Notes under the pieces: generated by a model | What the model was told of the DNA's origin: nothing | Databases searched by the model: none | Seen by the model: only the letters and a program-made list of their open reading frames with translations | Made by a program: the position numbers and the translations under genes | In this document: one piece after another, positions 1-7,568 of the stretch | Position numbering within the stretch: the first letter of the stretch is position 1 | How the letters are laid out: each line of letters opens with the position of its first letter | DNA from: an uncultured Eubacterium sp. | GTDB lineage: Bacteria; Bacillota; Clostridia; Lachnospirales; Lachnospiraceae | NCBI GenBank assembly: GCA_900548465.1 | Contig: URKY01000059.1 | Coordinates: forward strand, 1-11,698 | Length of the DNA stretch: 11,698 bases | Reading direction: 5' to 3'

Positions 1-63
1 TGTTTTTCCCTCAAGAAGTGAGAGATTACAATCTTCCTGATAATAAATTTTTGCTTCTGACAT
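1..63 (-). CDS. ilvC: Ketol-acid reductoisomerase, N-terminal fragment (cut by window edge)
   Basis: Only the first 21 codons lie in the window. The start ATG is the complement of 61-63 and is preceded by GGAGG (complement of 73-77) with good spacing. The peptide begins MSEAKIYYQEDCNLSLLEGK, which matches the well-conserved start of class I ketol-acid reductoisomerases, where it leads into the Rossmann NADPH-binding domain. The enzyme converts acetolactate and acetohydroxybutyrate to the dihydroxy acids in valine, leucine and isoleucine synthesis. It lies 65 bases downstream of ilvN on the same strand, so the two are probably co-transcribed and act in successive pathway steps. The rest of the gene is outside the window, so its integrity cannot be judged. 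Confidence 0.9.
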   Translation of the reverse strand, partial: MSEAKIYYQEDCNLSLLEGKT

Positions 64-97
64 ATCATTCGCCTCCGTTTGTTTTTTTATATATTCA

Positions 98-117
98 TAT
101 AGCAGATATCTACTATA
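98..117. repeat. 20-bp imperfect palindrome between ilvN and ilvC
   Basis: The plus strand reads tatagcagatatctactata, an inverted repeat centred on GATATC with one mismatched position. In the minus-strand transcript that mismatch becomes a U-G wobble, so a 7-bp stem with a GAUAUC loop can form. No U-tract follows directly, so it does not look like a terminator. It could be a processing or stability hairpin, a protein operator, or chance in AT-rich DNA. Confidence 0.45.
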
Positions 118-128
118 TAAAAAACTAA

Positions 129-611
129 TTATTTAACTCCTCTTGCCAAACCCGTAATACCTGTTCTTACAAGTTCAAGAATCTCGTAGTCTTCCAATAA
201 ACTTAAAAATGCTGATAATTTGGACTGACTACCCGTAATTTCTATCATGACGCTGTTTTTAGCCACATCGACGATGTTCGCTCTAAAAATCTCTGTCATA
301 GCCATAACCTGCTGTCTCTGTACAGGATCTGTCTTGATTTTAACTAAAATAAGTTCTCTTGTAACAGAATTAGACGGTTCAAGTACATCCACTCTCTTAA
401 CGTCCTCTAATTTTGTAATCTGTTTTACAATCTGTTCTAAGATTGCATCATCACCTGTTACAACAATAGTCATTCTTGAATATTTAGGGTTTTCTGTTTC
501 TCCAACAGTTAAACTGTCAATATTATAACCCCTTCTGCTGAATAAACCGGCAATTCGGTTCAATACACCTGATGTGTTATCTACTAAAACTGATAAAACT
601 TTTTTGTTCAT
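129..611 (-). CDS. ilvN: Acetolactate synthase small (regulatory) subunit
   Basis: A 160-residue protein, the usual size for the short-form regulatory subunit of acetohydroxyacid synthase. It binds the catalytic IlvB subunit, raises its activity and confers valine feedback inhibition. An ACT domain covers about residues 4-76: the stretch VLVDNTSGVLNRIAGLFSRR at 8-27, followed by GYNIDSL and TVGETE, is the family's amino-acid-binding ACT signature. A C-terminal ACT-like domain follows at about 84-158. The ATG at 609-611 has a GAGG ribosome binding site about 9 bases upstream. ilvC follows 65 bases downstream. There is no ilvB directly upstream: the preceding DNA is non-coding and then holds a plus-strand tRNA gene, so the catalytic subunit must be encoded elsewhere, possibly beyond ilvC. 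Identification is firm; ilvN versus ilvH is a naming choice. Confidence 0.95.
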   Translation of the reverse strand: MNKKVLSVLVDNTSGVLNRIAGLFSRRGYNIDSLTVGETENPKYSRMTIVVTGDDAILEQIVKQITKLEDVKRVDVLEPSNSVTRELILVKIKTDPVQRQQVMAMTEIFRANIVDVAKNSVMIEITGSQSKLSAFLSLLEDYEILELVRTGITGLARGVK

Positions 612-642
612 ATGTATATCCTCTTTTCACAATCTCTAGTAT

Positions 643-673
643 TTTATATTATCACATATGCCATTTTTGTCAA
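643..673 (-). promoter_or_regulatory. Probable sigma-A promoter for ilvN-ilvC
   Basis: On the minus strand a consensus TTGACA (complement of 668-673) is followed by an AT-rich stretch. AATATA (17-bp spacing) or TATAAA (19-bp spacing) could serve as the -10 box. Transcription would start about 25-30 bases before the ilvN ATG, leaving no room for a T-box or peptide attenuator. The -35 is clear but the exact -10 is ambiguous. Confidence 0.55.
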
Positions 674-861
674 TGAACATATTTATTGTAAAAATCCATT
701 TTTTGCACTTATCTGACAAGCTCTATTATGTAATATAGATTAAAATAAATCAAGTCTTTTATATTGTTTATCAATTTATTATGTATCTATTACAAATAAT
801 TCTGAAGTACATCTCCTTAAAATTAATATATATTTTTTCTTAATTGGGATATGGATTTGTA
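674..861. other. AT-rich intergenic stretch without a gene
   Basis: Between the ilvN promoter and the tRNA-Thr promoter I see no open reading frame with a credible ribosome binding site, no RNA gene, no T-box-like leader and no strong hairpin on either strand. One short minus-strand frame starts right on an AAGGAG sequence but with no spacing, so it is not believable. It appears to be a spacer between two outward-facing promoters. Confidence 0.6.
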
Positions 862-890
862 TTGTCAAATCTTTTGGAATATGTTATTAT
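862..890 (+). promoter_or_regulatory. Promoter of tRNA-Thr
   Basis: TTGTCA at 862-867, a 17-bp spacer and TATTAT at 885-890, with an upstream TG giving an extended -10. The predicted start is about 897, roughly a dozen bases before the mature 5' end of the tRNA. Confidence 0.75.
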
Positions 891-908
891 CTTAAAGTCG
901 TTTGACAA

Positions 909-981
909 GCTGCTATGGCTCAGGAGGTAGAGCGTCGCCTTGGTAAGGCGGAGGCCACGGGTTCAAATCCCGTTAGCAGCT
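909..981 (+). tRNA. tRNA-Thr (anticodon GGT)
   Basis: A full cloverleaf folds. The acceptor stem is 909-915 with 974-980. The D-arm stem is GCTC/GAGC (918-921 with 930-933). The anticodon stem is 935-939 with 947-951 (one terminal T-G pair), with loop TTGGTAA and anticodon GGT at 942-944. The T-arm is 957-961 with 969-973 and loop TTCAAAT. The discriminator is T981 and CCA is not encoded. The anticodon reads ACC and ACU threonine codons. The gene is antisense to its neighbours, between rpsO and ilvN. A T-rich run at 981-992 follows and may help end transcription. Confidence 0.96.
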
Positions 982-1014
982 TTATTTTTTTTGCCCTAAT
1001 GTTTATTTAGCAAC

Positions 1015-1061
1015 AAAAAGTTCAGCATCTCACTTCTACAAAGCGAATATGCTGAACCTTT
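1015..1061 (-). terminator. rpsO terminator hairpin, possibly bidirectional
   Basis: A perfect 9-bp inverted repeat (GTTCAGCAT at 1020-1028, ATGCTGAAC at 1049-1057) is flanked by A-rich DNA on the left and CTTTT on the right. In the minus direction the stem ends in a run of five U about 45 bases after the rpsO stop. In the plus direction CCTTTTATAT could also stop read-through from tRNA-Thr. The 20-base loop is large for an intrinsic terminator, although short inner pairing (CTT/AAG) is possible. Confidence 0.75.
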
Positions 1062-1101
1062 TATATTGTAACTAAATAAATTTCTAATTACACACCCGGT
1101 A

Positions 1102-1368
1102 CTATTTACGAATTCCGAGTTTTTCGATTAATGCACGGTATTCTTCAACGTCATTAGCCTTGATATAGTCAAGTAATCCACGTCTCTTACCTACCATCTT
1201 AAGAAGACCTCTTCTTGAATGATGATCTTTCTTGTTAACCTTTAAATGTTCTGTTAACTCCTTAATTCTGTAAGTTAAGATTGCAACCTGTACTGCTGGT
1301 GAACCTGTATCTGTAGGTGTCTTTCCGTATTCAGCTGCTAACTGTGCCTTTGTTTCCTTTGAAATCAT
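1102..1368 (-). CDS. rpsO: 30S ribosomal protein S15
   Basis: An 88-residue protein of exactly the usual S15 length. It binds the three-way junction of helices 20, 21 and 22 in 16S rRNA and nucleates assembly of the central domain of the small subunit. The diagnostic helix-loop core is visible: [16 protein letters not shown] at about 21-36, then the [19 protein letters not shown]-binding segment (about 41-56), and the C-terminal GIRK. The ATG has an AAGGAGG site 8-9 bases upstream. It follows ribF on the same strand but has its own promoter and a leader of roughly 90 bases that can fold. In many Firmicutes rpsO is followed by pnp. Here a terminator and an opposing tRNA gene follow instead. 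Confidence 0.98.
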   Translation of the reverse strand: MISKETKAQLAAEYGKTPTDTGSPAVQVAILTYRIKELTEHLKVNKKDHHSRRGLLKMVGKRRGLLDYIKANDVEEYRALIEKLGIRK

Positions 1369-1457
1369 GTTTCAAATCCTCCTTAATATTTTTATATATC
1401 CCCATACACTTAAGCAATGGTCGGAGTATCCGCAAACTTAGTGTAGGTTAAACATAC
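1369..1457 (-). promoter_or_regulatory. Structured rpsO 5' leader, candidate S15 autoregulatory RNA
   Basis: From the predicted start near 1457 the minus-strand RNA can form a long interrupted stem. Its outer part is CC/GG plus TACACT/AGTGTA, with 1440-1445 pairing with 1405-1410. AAG/CTT comes next (1437-1439 with 1412-1414, one bulged base), then an asymmetric internal loop. A terminal hairpin CGGA-UAC-UCCG (1432-1429 with 1425-1422) caps it. The AAGGAGG ribosome binding site lies about 20 bases after the stem. Many bacteria use lineage-specific rpsO leader folds that mimic the 16S site so that S15 represses its own translation. That this leader does so is inference. Confidence 0.55.
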
Positions 1458-1463
1458 TTTGGT

Positions 1464-1492
1464 AGTATACTATACAAAACAACTGTTGTCTA
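1464..1492 (-). promoter_or_regulatory. rpsO promoter overlapping the ribF stop codon
   Basis: TAGACA (complement of 1487-1492), a 17-bp spacer and TATACT (complement of 1464-1469): each box differs from the sigma-A consensus by one base and the spacing is ideal. The TAG opening the -35 box is also the stop codon of ribF. It allows rpsO to be made separately from the nusA-infB operon. Confidence 0.75.
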
Positions 1493-2398
1493 GTTCTTTT
1501 TTCTGCATTGCTCTATATCGCGCTCTATTTGAGCCTTTAATTCCTCCACATTTTCAAAAACCCTTTCAGGTCTTATAAAATCATAAAACTCTACCTGCAC
1601 AATTTCGTTATATATGTAATTCTCATAGTCTAGAATATGCGTTTCCACTTTTATTCTTGTTCCGGTTTCAACTGTAGGATTTACTCCAATGTTAGTTATG
1701 GAATTAAATTTCTTTCCTGCAACGTTAACCATTGTTTTATAGACTCCGTTTGGAGGAAGTAATTTTGTACTTTCAGGCATAATGTTTGCAGTAGGAAGTC
1801 CTATAGTTCTTCCTAAATGCTTTCCCTGTTCCACTTTACCTATTACAGTATACGGATGATCAAGCATTTCATTAACTTCTGCTATTTTTCCTTTTACAAT
1901 CTTTTCTCTGATATCACTACTGGATATATCCTTATTATGATATTTTTCTTTTTCAACAACTATAAGACTATATCCGTACTTCTTTTGATTTTCACGAAGA
2001 AACTCAACATTTCCGGCAGCTTTTGCTCCAAAACTGAAATCCGGTCCGCATACAATTGTAGTGGCTCCTATTTTTTTCTTTAAAATTTCTTTTACAAATG
2101 CTTCCGGTGACAATGCCAGGAACTCTTTTTTCATAGGCATTTTCATATATACATCAATACCCTGACTGTCACAAAGCATTTGTTTTTCCACCTCAGTTAC
2201 TATTGTTTTATTGGCATTGTTTTCCAGAAAATTCTTTGGAGAAGTTTCAAATGTCAAAACAACCTTTTGTCTTCCATTAGCATTTCTTGTGATTTCGCCA
2301 AAAAGTTTTTCATGACCTTTATGAATGCCATCAAACTTTCCTATAGTAACTATTGTATTTTTTAAATTTATTTCATCATCTACTGAAATACACTTCAT
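1490..2398 (-). CDS. ribF: Bifunctional riboflavin kinase / FAD synthetase
   Basis: A 302-residue protein, typical for bacterial RibF, which phosphorylates riboflavin to FMN and adenylylates FMN to FAD in the cytoplasm. The N-terminal nucleotidyltransferase domain shows the ATP-binding signature GKFDGIHKGH (20-29), GPDFSFG (118-124) and ISSSDIR (158-164). The C-terminal riboflavin kinase domain shows GLPTANI (200-206), PPNGVY (215-220), NIGVNPT (236-242) and ETHILDY (252-258), which contains the expected catalytic Glu. The ATG has a GGGAG site 7-8 bases upstream. It starts 12 bases after the truB stop, a frequent pairing in Firmicutes, so it is probably the last gene of the nusA-infB transcript. 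No FMN riboswitch precedes it. Nothing looks truncated. Confidence 0.96.
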   Translation of the reverse strand: MKCISVDDEINLKNTIVTIGKFDGIHKGHEKLFGEITRNANGRQKVVLTFETSPKNFLENNANKTIVTEVEKQMLCDSQGIDVYMKMPMKKEFLALSPEAFVKEILKKKIGATTIVCGPDFSFGAKAAGNVEFLRENQKKYGYSLIVVEKEKYHNKDISSSDIREKIVKGKIAEVNEMLDHPYTVIGKVEQGKHLGRTIGLPTANIMPESTKLLPPNGVYKTMVNVAGKKFNSITNIGVNPTVETGTRIKVETHILDYENYIYNEIVQVEFYDFIRPERVFENVEELKAQIERDIEQCRKKN

Positions 2399-2410
2399 AT
2401 TTTCTCCCTT

Positions 2411-3319
2411 TTAAAGAAACATTTTTAAAGGTTTGTATATTTGTTTTTCGCTGTTATAAATATATAACCCGATAAAATTCCCATCATGTGTATACACTCT
2501 GACCTTTTGTCCGTCTTCATGGGTCATTTTTAGCAAAGTATTTCTGGAAGTAAATATATTTCCATTATAAACCAATTTTTCTGCATCCTCAGAAACTATG
2601 CACTTTGAATATTTATCAAGCATTTCATCTACCGGTATTAGATACTCATCAAGAGTTCCATTATCTCTGTATTCTTCTATCTGTGAAAGGGTTATGCTAT
2701 CTTCAACATCAAATCTGTCAACTTTGCTTCTGACTAATTTTTCCATGCATCCTCCCACACCCAATTTCTGCCCTATGTCGTGGCACAATGTTCTAATGTA
2801 TGTTCCTTTCGAACAGGTTACATGCATTTCAACTCTCGGCAAATCAATATTGGTAACCACAATGTCAATTATTTTGCAATGTCTTGCAGGTCTTTCAATA
2901 ACCTCGCCTCTTCTTGCAAGATTGTATAATTTTTCACCGCCGATTTTTATGGCTGAAAACATTGGTGGAATCTGCTCATAGTCTCCTATGAAAGATTTTA
3001 TTGTTTCAAATACTTTATCTTCAACTAATGCATTTAATTCTTCCTCTGATGCCTGACTTATAACTTCCCCTGTTGTATCCTGAGTGTTTGTCTCTGTTCC
3101 AAGCAACAAAGTCGCATTATATGTTTTATCCTTTTCCGATAAAATAGAACATAGTTTTGTAGCTTTTCCAAGACACACCGGAAGCACTCCCACTGCATTG
3201 GGATCAAGAGTTCCCATATGTCCGATTTTCTTTTGTTTAAGTATCCCTCTTAGTTTTGCAACTACATCATGTGATGTAAATCCGGGTTCCTTATACACAT
3301 TTATAACTCCATTTATCAT
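2411..3319 (-). CDS. truB: tRNA pseudouridine-55 synthase TruB
   Basis: 302 residues, near the usual TruB length. It isomerises U55 in the T-loop of elongator tRNAs and also acts as an RNA chaperone in tRNA folding. The opening INGVINVYKEPGFTSHDVV and the catalytic motif GHMGTLDPNAVGVLPVCLGKATK (from residue 33) are unmistakable, with Asp39 the expected nucleophile. KGTYIRTLCHDIG at about 165-177 is a second family motif. The C-terminal 60-70 residues fit the PUA-like extension found in Firmicutes TruB. The start ATG has only a modest GGGTG site upstream. It is 16 bases downstream of nrnA and 12 bases upstream of ribF in the same operon. Confidence 0.97.
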   Translation of the reverse strand: MINGVINVYKEPGFTSHDVVAKLRGILKQKKIGHMGTLDPNAVGVLPVCLGKATKLCSILSEKDKTYNATLLLGTETNTQDTTGEVISQASEEELNALVEDKVFETIKSFIGDYEQIPPMFSAIKIGGEKLYNLARRGEVIERPARHCKIIDIVVTNIDLPRVEMHVTCSKGTYIRTLCHDIGQKLGVGGCMEKLVRSKVDRFDVEDSITLSQIEEYRDNGTLDEYLIPVDEMLDKYSKCIVSEDAEKLVYNGNIFTSRNTLLKMTHEDGQKVRVYTHDGNFIGLYIYNSEKQIYKPLKMFL

Positions 3320-3335
3320 ATTTCACCCAATTAAA

Positions 3336-4286
3336 TTATTTAATCCTTGCCTCTATTTCTCCAAGTATTTTATTTATTATTTCTTCTACATCTCCGTCCA
3401 TATCAAAACCTGCAGCCCTTACGTGACCACCTCCGCCAAACATAACGGCAATTTCACTTACATCTACATATTTCTTTGAACGAAGACTGATTTTAAATTT
3501 GTCAGAATCTAACTGATATGCAAACATTGCCACTTCAACACCTTCTACATTCCTGATAGACGCAATAACGGCATCAAGATCATTTGTAGTTACGTTATAT
3601 TCATCCATCAATTCAGTGGTGCAGTAACCGTAAATACACTTTCCATCCATACATATTTTTGAATTTGACTGTATTCTTGCTGTTATCATCATCTGACTAT
3701 ATGTCTTTCTGTAGAAAGTATCTTCAAGAATTGTGTTTATATCAATACCGAATTCCATCATTTTTGCTGCAATACGCATTGTTTTCGGCGTAGTGCTCTG
3801 AAATCTGAAGACACCTGAATCATGGGCTATTCCCATGTACATTGGTGCCGCAACAGACTTATCAATGAGACTTTCATCTAAAAGATCATACAAAACTTCA
3901 CTGGCAGAACTTGCGTCAGGAAGAATATAATTATAATCCCCATATCCCGGATTACTTTTGTGATGATCTATACAGGCTGTTCTCTTCGCATTTTCAAAAA
4001 AATCTCTATTAAAACCTAATCTGTCAGGACTTGCCGTATCCAAAGATATAAACAAATCATAAACGGTTCCATCATAACCGTTAGTATCAATCATGTCGGT
4101 ATTTTCAATAAGTCTGAATTTATCATCAACAAATTCAAGATAAACCCTAACATCTAAATCCTGTCTGTTTTTCTTCAGATAATTGTATAACGCCATACAG
4201 GAACCGACACAGTCCCCATCAGGTCTTATATGTCCTGCTAATCCCACTGTTTTGGCATCTCCAATGATTTCGTTAATTTTCTTCAT
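3336..4286 (-). CDS. nrnA: DHH-family oligoribonuclease / pAp phosphatase NrnA
   Basis: A 316-residue DHH/DHHA1 phosphoesterase. NrnA of Firmicutes degrades very short RNAs (2-5 nt) and dephosphorylates 3'-phosphoadenosine-5'-phosphate, replacing Orn and CysQ. The metal-binding motifs are all present: GHIRPDGDCVGS (18-29, with His19, Asp23 and Asp25), the Asp in FISLDTASPDR (Asp83), IDHH (106-109), and AHDSGVFRF (154-162, with Asp156). The DHHA1 substrate-binding motif GGGGHVRAAGF is at 284-294. The start overlaps the end of rbfA by 14 bases, pointing to translational coupling. Its ribosome binding site is weak (GAGG, within the rbfA end). The same gene sits between rbfA and truB in other Clostridia. 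Biochemical preference for nanoRNA or pAp cannot be told from sequence. Confidence 0.93.
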   Translation of the reverse strand: MKKINEIIGDAKTVGLAGHIRPDGDCVGSCMALYNYLKKNRQDLDVRVYLEFVDDKFRLIENTDMIDTNGYDGTVYDLFISLDTASPDRLGFNRDFFENAKRTACIDHHKSNPGYGDYNYILPDASSASEVLYDLLDESLIDKSVAAPMYMGIAHDSGVFRFQSTTPKTMRIAAKMMEFGIDINTILEDTFYRKTYSQMMITARIQSNSKICMDGKCIYGYCTTELMDEYNVTTNDLDAVIASIRNVEGVEVAMFAYQLDSDKFKISLRSKKYVDVSEIAVMFGGGGHVRAAGFDMDGDVEEIINKILGEIEARIK

Positions 4287-4647
4287 TCTTCTTTTCCTCA
4301 GATTTATTTAAATCGTCAATAATTTTTGACATTTTCATTCCGTACTCAATAGATTCGTCCATAATAAATCGGATTTCCGGAGTGTTTCTTAAATTAACTG
4401 TTCTGGCAAGCTCACGGCGGATAAATCCGGCAGCACTTTTAAGTCCTGCCATTGTATCAGCCTTTGCTTCTTCATCTCCCAAAACACTTATATATGCTTT
4501 GCATGTTTTTAGGTCCGGTGCAACCTCTACTGCTGTCACGGTAGTCATAATACCAACACGTGGATCTTTTAAATTACGTATAATATTACTTAATTCTCTC
4601 TGCACCTCACCATTAATTCTTGTATTTTTAATACTGTTTTTTCTCAT
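4273..4647 (-). CDS. rbfA: 30S ribosome-binding factor RbfA
   Basis: 124 residues, standard for RbfA, a single KH-like domain protein that binds the immature 30S subunit near 16S helices 1 and 44-45 and helps late maturation, notably in the cold. Recognisable family segments are the start RINGEVQRELSNIIRNLKDP (11-30), followed by RVGIMTTVTAVEVAPDLKTCK and YISVLG, and RTVNLRNTPEIRFIMDESIEYG at about 82-103, with a charged C-terminal tail rich in Lys and Glu. Its ATG overlaps the infB stop codon by one base (TAATG). A GAGGTG site lies 8 bases upstream, inside the last infB codons, so translation is probably coupled to infB. It overlaps nrnA by 14 bases downstream. Confidence 0.96.
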   Translation of the reverse strand: MRKNSIKNTRINGEVQRELSNIIRNLKDPRVGIMTTVTAVEVAPDLKTCKAYISVLGDEEAKADTMAGLKSAAGFIRRELARTVNLRNTPEIRFIMDESIEYGMKMSKIIDDLNKSEEKKNEEN

Positions 4648-7553
4648 TATCTAGGCACCTCAACCATAATATATGCTTCTACCTGATCTCCCTCTGCAAT
4701 GTCATTAAATCCATCAAATACAAGACCACATTCGTATCCTGCTTTTACTTCTTTGACATCATCCTTAAATCTTTTAAGAGAAGCTACGGGTCCTTCATAA
4801 ATCTGCTTTCCATCTCTTGATACTCTTGCGCTACATCCACGCTGCATATTTCCATCAAGAACGTATGAACCTGCAATGTTACCAACTCCTGATGCTTTGA
4901 ATATCTGACGGATTTCTGCATGACCAATAACTTTTTCTTCGTAAACAGGCTCAAGCATACCCTTCATTGCTCTTTCAATATCATCTATAGCCGTATAGAT
5001 AACTGAATATAATCTAAGATCTACATTTTCATTCTTGGCTGTTGCTTCTGCCTGTGAATCAGGTTTTACATTAAATCCAAGAATAATTGCATTGGATGTT
5101 GATGCAAGAATTACATCTGATTCGTTAATGGCACCAACGCCACTATGAATAATCTTAACTTCAACTTCATCATTTGAAAGCTTAAGAAGACTCTGCTTAA
5201 CTGCTTCTACAGATCCCTGAACATCTGCCTTAATAATAATATTAAGTTCTTTCAATTCTCCTGCTTCAATCTGTGAGTTAAGATCATCAAGTGAAATTCT
5301 AAATTTGTTAGATTCCATAAGTTTATTCTTACTGTCTTCAATAAATGTATTTGCAAATTCTTTTGCTTCTGCAGCTGTCTCTGTAGATACGAACACTTCT
5401 CCTGCATTTGGTACTCCGTTAAGTCCAAGGATTTCTACCGGTGTAGACGGTCCTGCTGTCTTAATGTCATTTCCCTTATCATCTGTCATGGCTCTTACTT
5501 TACCATGATTTGCTCCTGCCGCAATATGTGCTCCTTTTTTCAAAGTCCCTTTTTGTACTAATACTGTTGCTACAGGACCCTTGCCTTTATCAAGTTTTGC
5601 TTCAATGACAATACCTCTTGCCTGACGATTAGGATTTGCCTTAAGTTCCAATACATCAGCTTGTAAAAGTACCATTTCAAGAAGGTCATCAATACCTTCT
5701 CTTGTATGAGCAGATACAGGTACCATTTCTACATTTCCACCCCAGTCTGAAGCTAACAGTTCATGTTCAGCAAGTCCCTGCTTAACTCTGTCAATATTTG
5801 CTCCCGGCTTATCAATTTTGTTAATTGCAACTATTATTTCAATTCCTGCTGCCTTTGCATGGTTAATTGCTTCTACAGTCTGTGGCATAACACCATCATC
5901 TGCAGCAACTACAAGAATTGCGATATCTGTAGACTGTGCGCCACGCATACGCATTGAAGTAAATGCTTCATGTCCCGGTGTATCAAGGAATGTTATTGTC
6001 TGGTCGTTAATTTTAACTACTGAAGCACCAATGTGCTGTGTAATACCACCGGCTTCTCCAGAAATAACATTAGTTTCCCTTATAGCATCAAGAAGTGATG
6101 TTTTACCATGATCAACGTGACCCATTACGCAAACAACAGGCGGACGTTTAACCATAAGGCTTTCATCTTCGTCATCTTCTTTAAGCAATTCTTCAATAAT
6201 ATCAACTTTTTCTTCTTTTTCACACATGATTTCATAGCCAAGTGCAATTTCCTCAGCACTGTCAAAGTCAATCTCTGTGTTAACCGTAACCATTTTTCCT
6301 TCAAGGAATAATTTCTTAATAAGAGTTGAAGCTGTCATCTTCATTTTTTCAGCAAGTTCCCCAATTGTAATGAAATCCGGAACCTGAATAATTTTGATTT
6401 CTTCCTTCTTCTCTTCTTTCTTTTTAGGCTTTTCTAACATTGGTTTAGAGAAATCACCTCTCTTAATATTCTTGCCTTTTCTTCCGCCATCTTCGTAATT
6501 CTTCTTATTACGCTCCTGTCTGTCCTGACGTATTTTATTTTCCCTTGATTTTCTGTTTTTATCCTGAATTGGTTCAGCCGGTGCATCATTTCTGTCATTT
6601 CTTCTGAAATCACGTCTGTCATTGTTTCTATTATTGTTTCTGTCGTTATTTCTGTCACCACGGCCATTTCCGTTACGGTCTTTATTGAAGTTTTTGCTGT
6701 TATTTCCAAATCTTCTGTCATTACCGTTGTTTCTGTTGTTATTTCTATCGTTGTTTCTCTGCTGTCCGTCTCTTCTGTCATTATTTCTGTTATTGTTTCT
6801 GTCGTTATTTCTCTGCTGTCCGTCTCTTTGCTGTCCTCTGTTTCTGTTATCAAAATTCTGCTGTCTCTGCGGTCTCTGGTTATTCTGTCCCTGTCCTCTT
6901 TCAGCATTTTCTCTTGGTTTAGCTTCCGGTTTTTTTTCTTCCTGAACCTTCTGTTCCTTCTCAGCCTTTTTATTTTCAGAAGTCTTCTTTTCTTCCTTAT
7001 TTTCTTTTACTTCAGGTGTCTGTACATATTTCACTTCCTCTTTAACTTCTTCTTTTTCAGGAACTGTTGTTTTAACAGGTTCTGTTTTCGCTTCTGCTTC
7101 CTGCACCTTATTAACTTCTACTTTTTTCTCTACAGTTTTTGTTATTTCAGGTTTCTTGTCCTCAACATTTTTATTTTCTACTGCTTCTTCTTTAACTTCA
7201 CCCTTAGTTTCTGATGAATGTTTTGAACGGTGTCTATGTTCACCATCCCCACTACGTCTGCGACGTCTTTTTTCACCATCTCCGTGTCTTCTCTCACCTG
7301 TTTTGACAATCCCCTTGCTTGTTATTAAAACTCTTGGTTTTGCTTTTTCTTCCGGCTTTGCTTCACCGTCCTCTTTTGAAGCATTGTTTACCTTTTTTGC
7401 TGATGAAAATTTATTCTTAATAAATTCTATATTTTCATCATCTATAGAACTTTGAGCCTTCGCCTCAATTCCTTTTTTACCGAGTTCTTCAATAATATCC
7501 GTACTCTTTATATCTAACTCTTTGGCTAATTCATGTATTCTCATTTTTGCCAT
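4647..7553 (-). CDS. infB: Translation initiation factor IF-2 with an unusually long Arg/Asn-rich linker
   Basis: A 968-residue GTPase that places initiator fMet-tRNA on the 30S subunit and promotes 50S joining. An IF2_N domain lies at about 1-50. A low-complexity linker of some 340 residues follows: Lys/Glu-rich at about 115-215, then dominated by Arg, Asn, Asp, Gln and Gly at about 218-325. A second IF2_N domain covers about 391-442. The G domain has G1 GHVDHGKTS (478-486), G2 GGITQHIG (502-509), G3 DTPGHE (524-529), G4 NKID (578-581) and G5 SAH (614-616). Domains II-IV follow to the end. It is longer than Bacillus IF2 because of the linker. The start at 7551-7553 has GGAGG 7 bases upstream; the later ATG at codon 4 has no better site. 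It lies 15 bases after ylxQ and its stop overlaps rbfA. Confidence 0.98.
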   Translation of the reverse strand: MAKMRIHELAKELDIKSTDIIEELGKKGIEAKAQSSIDDENIEFIKNKFSSAKKVNNASKEDGEAKPEEKAKPRVLITSKGIVKTGERRHGDGEKRRRRRSGDGEHRHRSKHSSETKGEVKEEAVENKNVEDKKPEITKTVEKKVEVNKVQEAEAKTEPVKTTVPEKEEVKEEVKYVQTPEVKENKEEKKTSENKKAEKEQKVQEEKKPEAKPRENAERGQGQNNQRPQRQQNFDNRNRGQQRDGQQRNNDRNNNRNNDRRDGQQRNNDRNNNRNNGNDRRFGNNSKNFNKDRNGNGRGDRNNDRNNNRNNDRRDFRRNDRNDAPAEPIQDKNRKSRENKIRQDRQERNKKNYEDGGRKGKNIKRGDFSKPMLEKPKKKEEKKEEIKIIQVPDFITIGELAEKMKMTASTLIKKLFLEGKMVTVNTEIDFDSAEEIALGYEIMCEKEEKVDIIEELLKEDDEDESLMVKRPPVVCVMGHVDHGKTSLLDAIRETNVISGEAGGITQHIGASVVKINDQTITFLDTPGHEAFTSMRMRGAQSTDIAILVVAADDGVMPQTVEAINHAKAAGIEIIVAINKIDKPGANIDRVKQGLAEHELLASDWGGNVEMVPVSAHTREGIDDLLEMVLLQADVLELKANPNRQARGIVIEAKLDKGKGPVATVLVQKGTLKKGAHIAAGANHGKVRAMTDDKGNDIKTAGPSTPVEILGLNGVPNAGEVFVSTETAAEAKEFANTFIEDSKNKLMESNKFRISLDDLNSQIEAGELKELNIIIKADVQGSVEAVKQSLLKLSNDEVEVKIIHSGVGAINESDVILASTSNAIILGFNVKPDSQAEATAKNENVDLRLYSVIYTAIDDIERAMKGMLEPVYEEKVIGHAEIRQIFKASGVGNIAGSYVLDGNMQRGCSARVSRDGKQIYEGPVASLKRFKDDVKEVKAGYECGLVFDGFNDIAEGDQVEAYIMVEVPR
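6720..6827 (-). repeat. Tandem 54-bp repeat inside infB
   Basis: Two adjacent 18-codon units encode [18 protein letters not shown] and then a near-copy ending NNGNDR (residues 243-260 and 261-278). A third, partial relative appears at residues 298-320 (about 6594-6662), sharing [12 protein letters not shown]. The coding strand is strongly purine-rich here. The repeats are in frame and do not disturb the gene, so they look like an expanding low-complexity linker rather than a mobile or CRISPR-type repeat. Confidence 0.8.
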
Positions 7554-7568
7554 TTAACTACCTCCGCA

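Noticed and set aside
612..861. A T-box or leader-peptide attenuator for ilvN
   Set aside because: The probable promoter is only about 30-60 bases before the ATG, and no T-box sequence, terminator hairpin or run of branched-chain codons is visible.
1817..2365. Plus-strand frames of 61-88 codons within ribF
   Set aside because: They are antisense shadows rich in Phe, Ile and Ser with no ribosome binding site, and the ribF frame carries all family motifs.
6594..6827. Repeated units that could suggest a CRISPR array
   Set aside because: The units are direct in-frame codon repeats without unique spacers and sit inside a conserved gene.
6434..7455. Long frames in other phases over the infB linker, including a Thr/Glu-rich one on the same strand and Leu/Phe-rich ones on the opposite strand
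   Set aside because: They arise from the repetitive, purine-biased coding sequence of the IF2 linker. They lack ribosome binding sites and resemble no protein family, while the IF2 frame is intact throughout.
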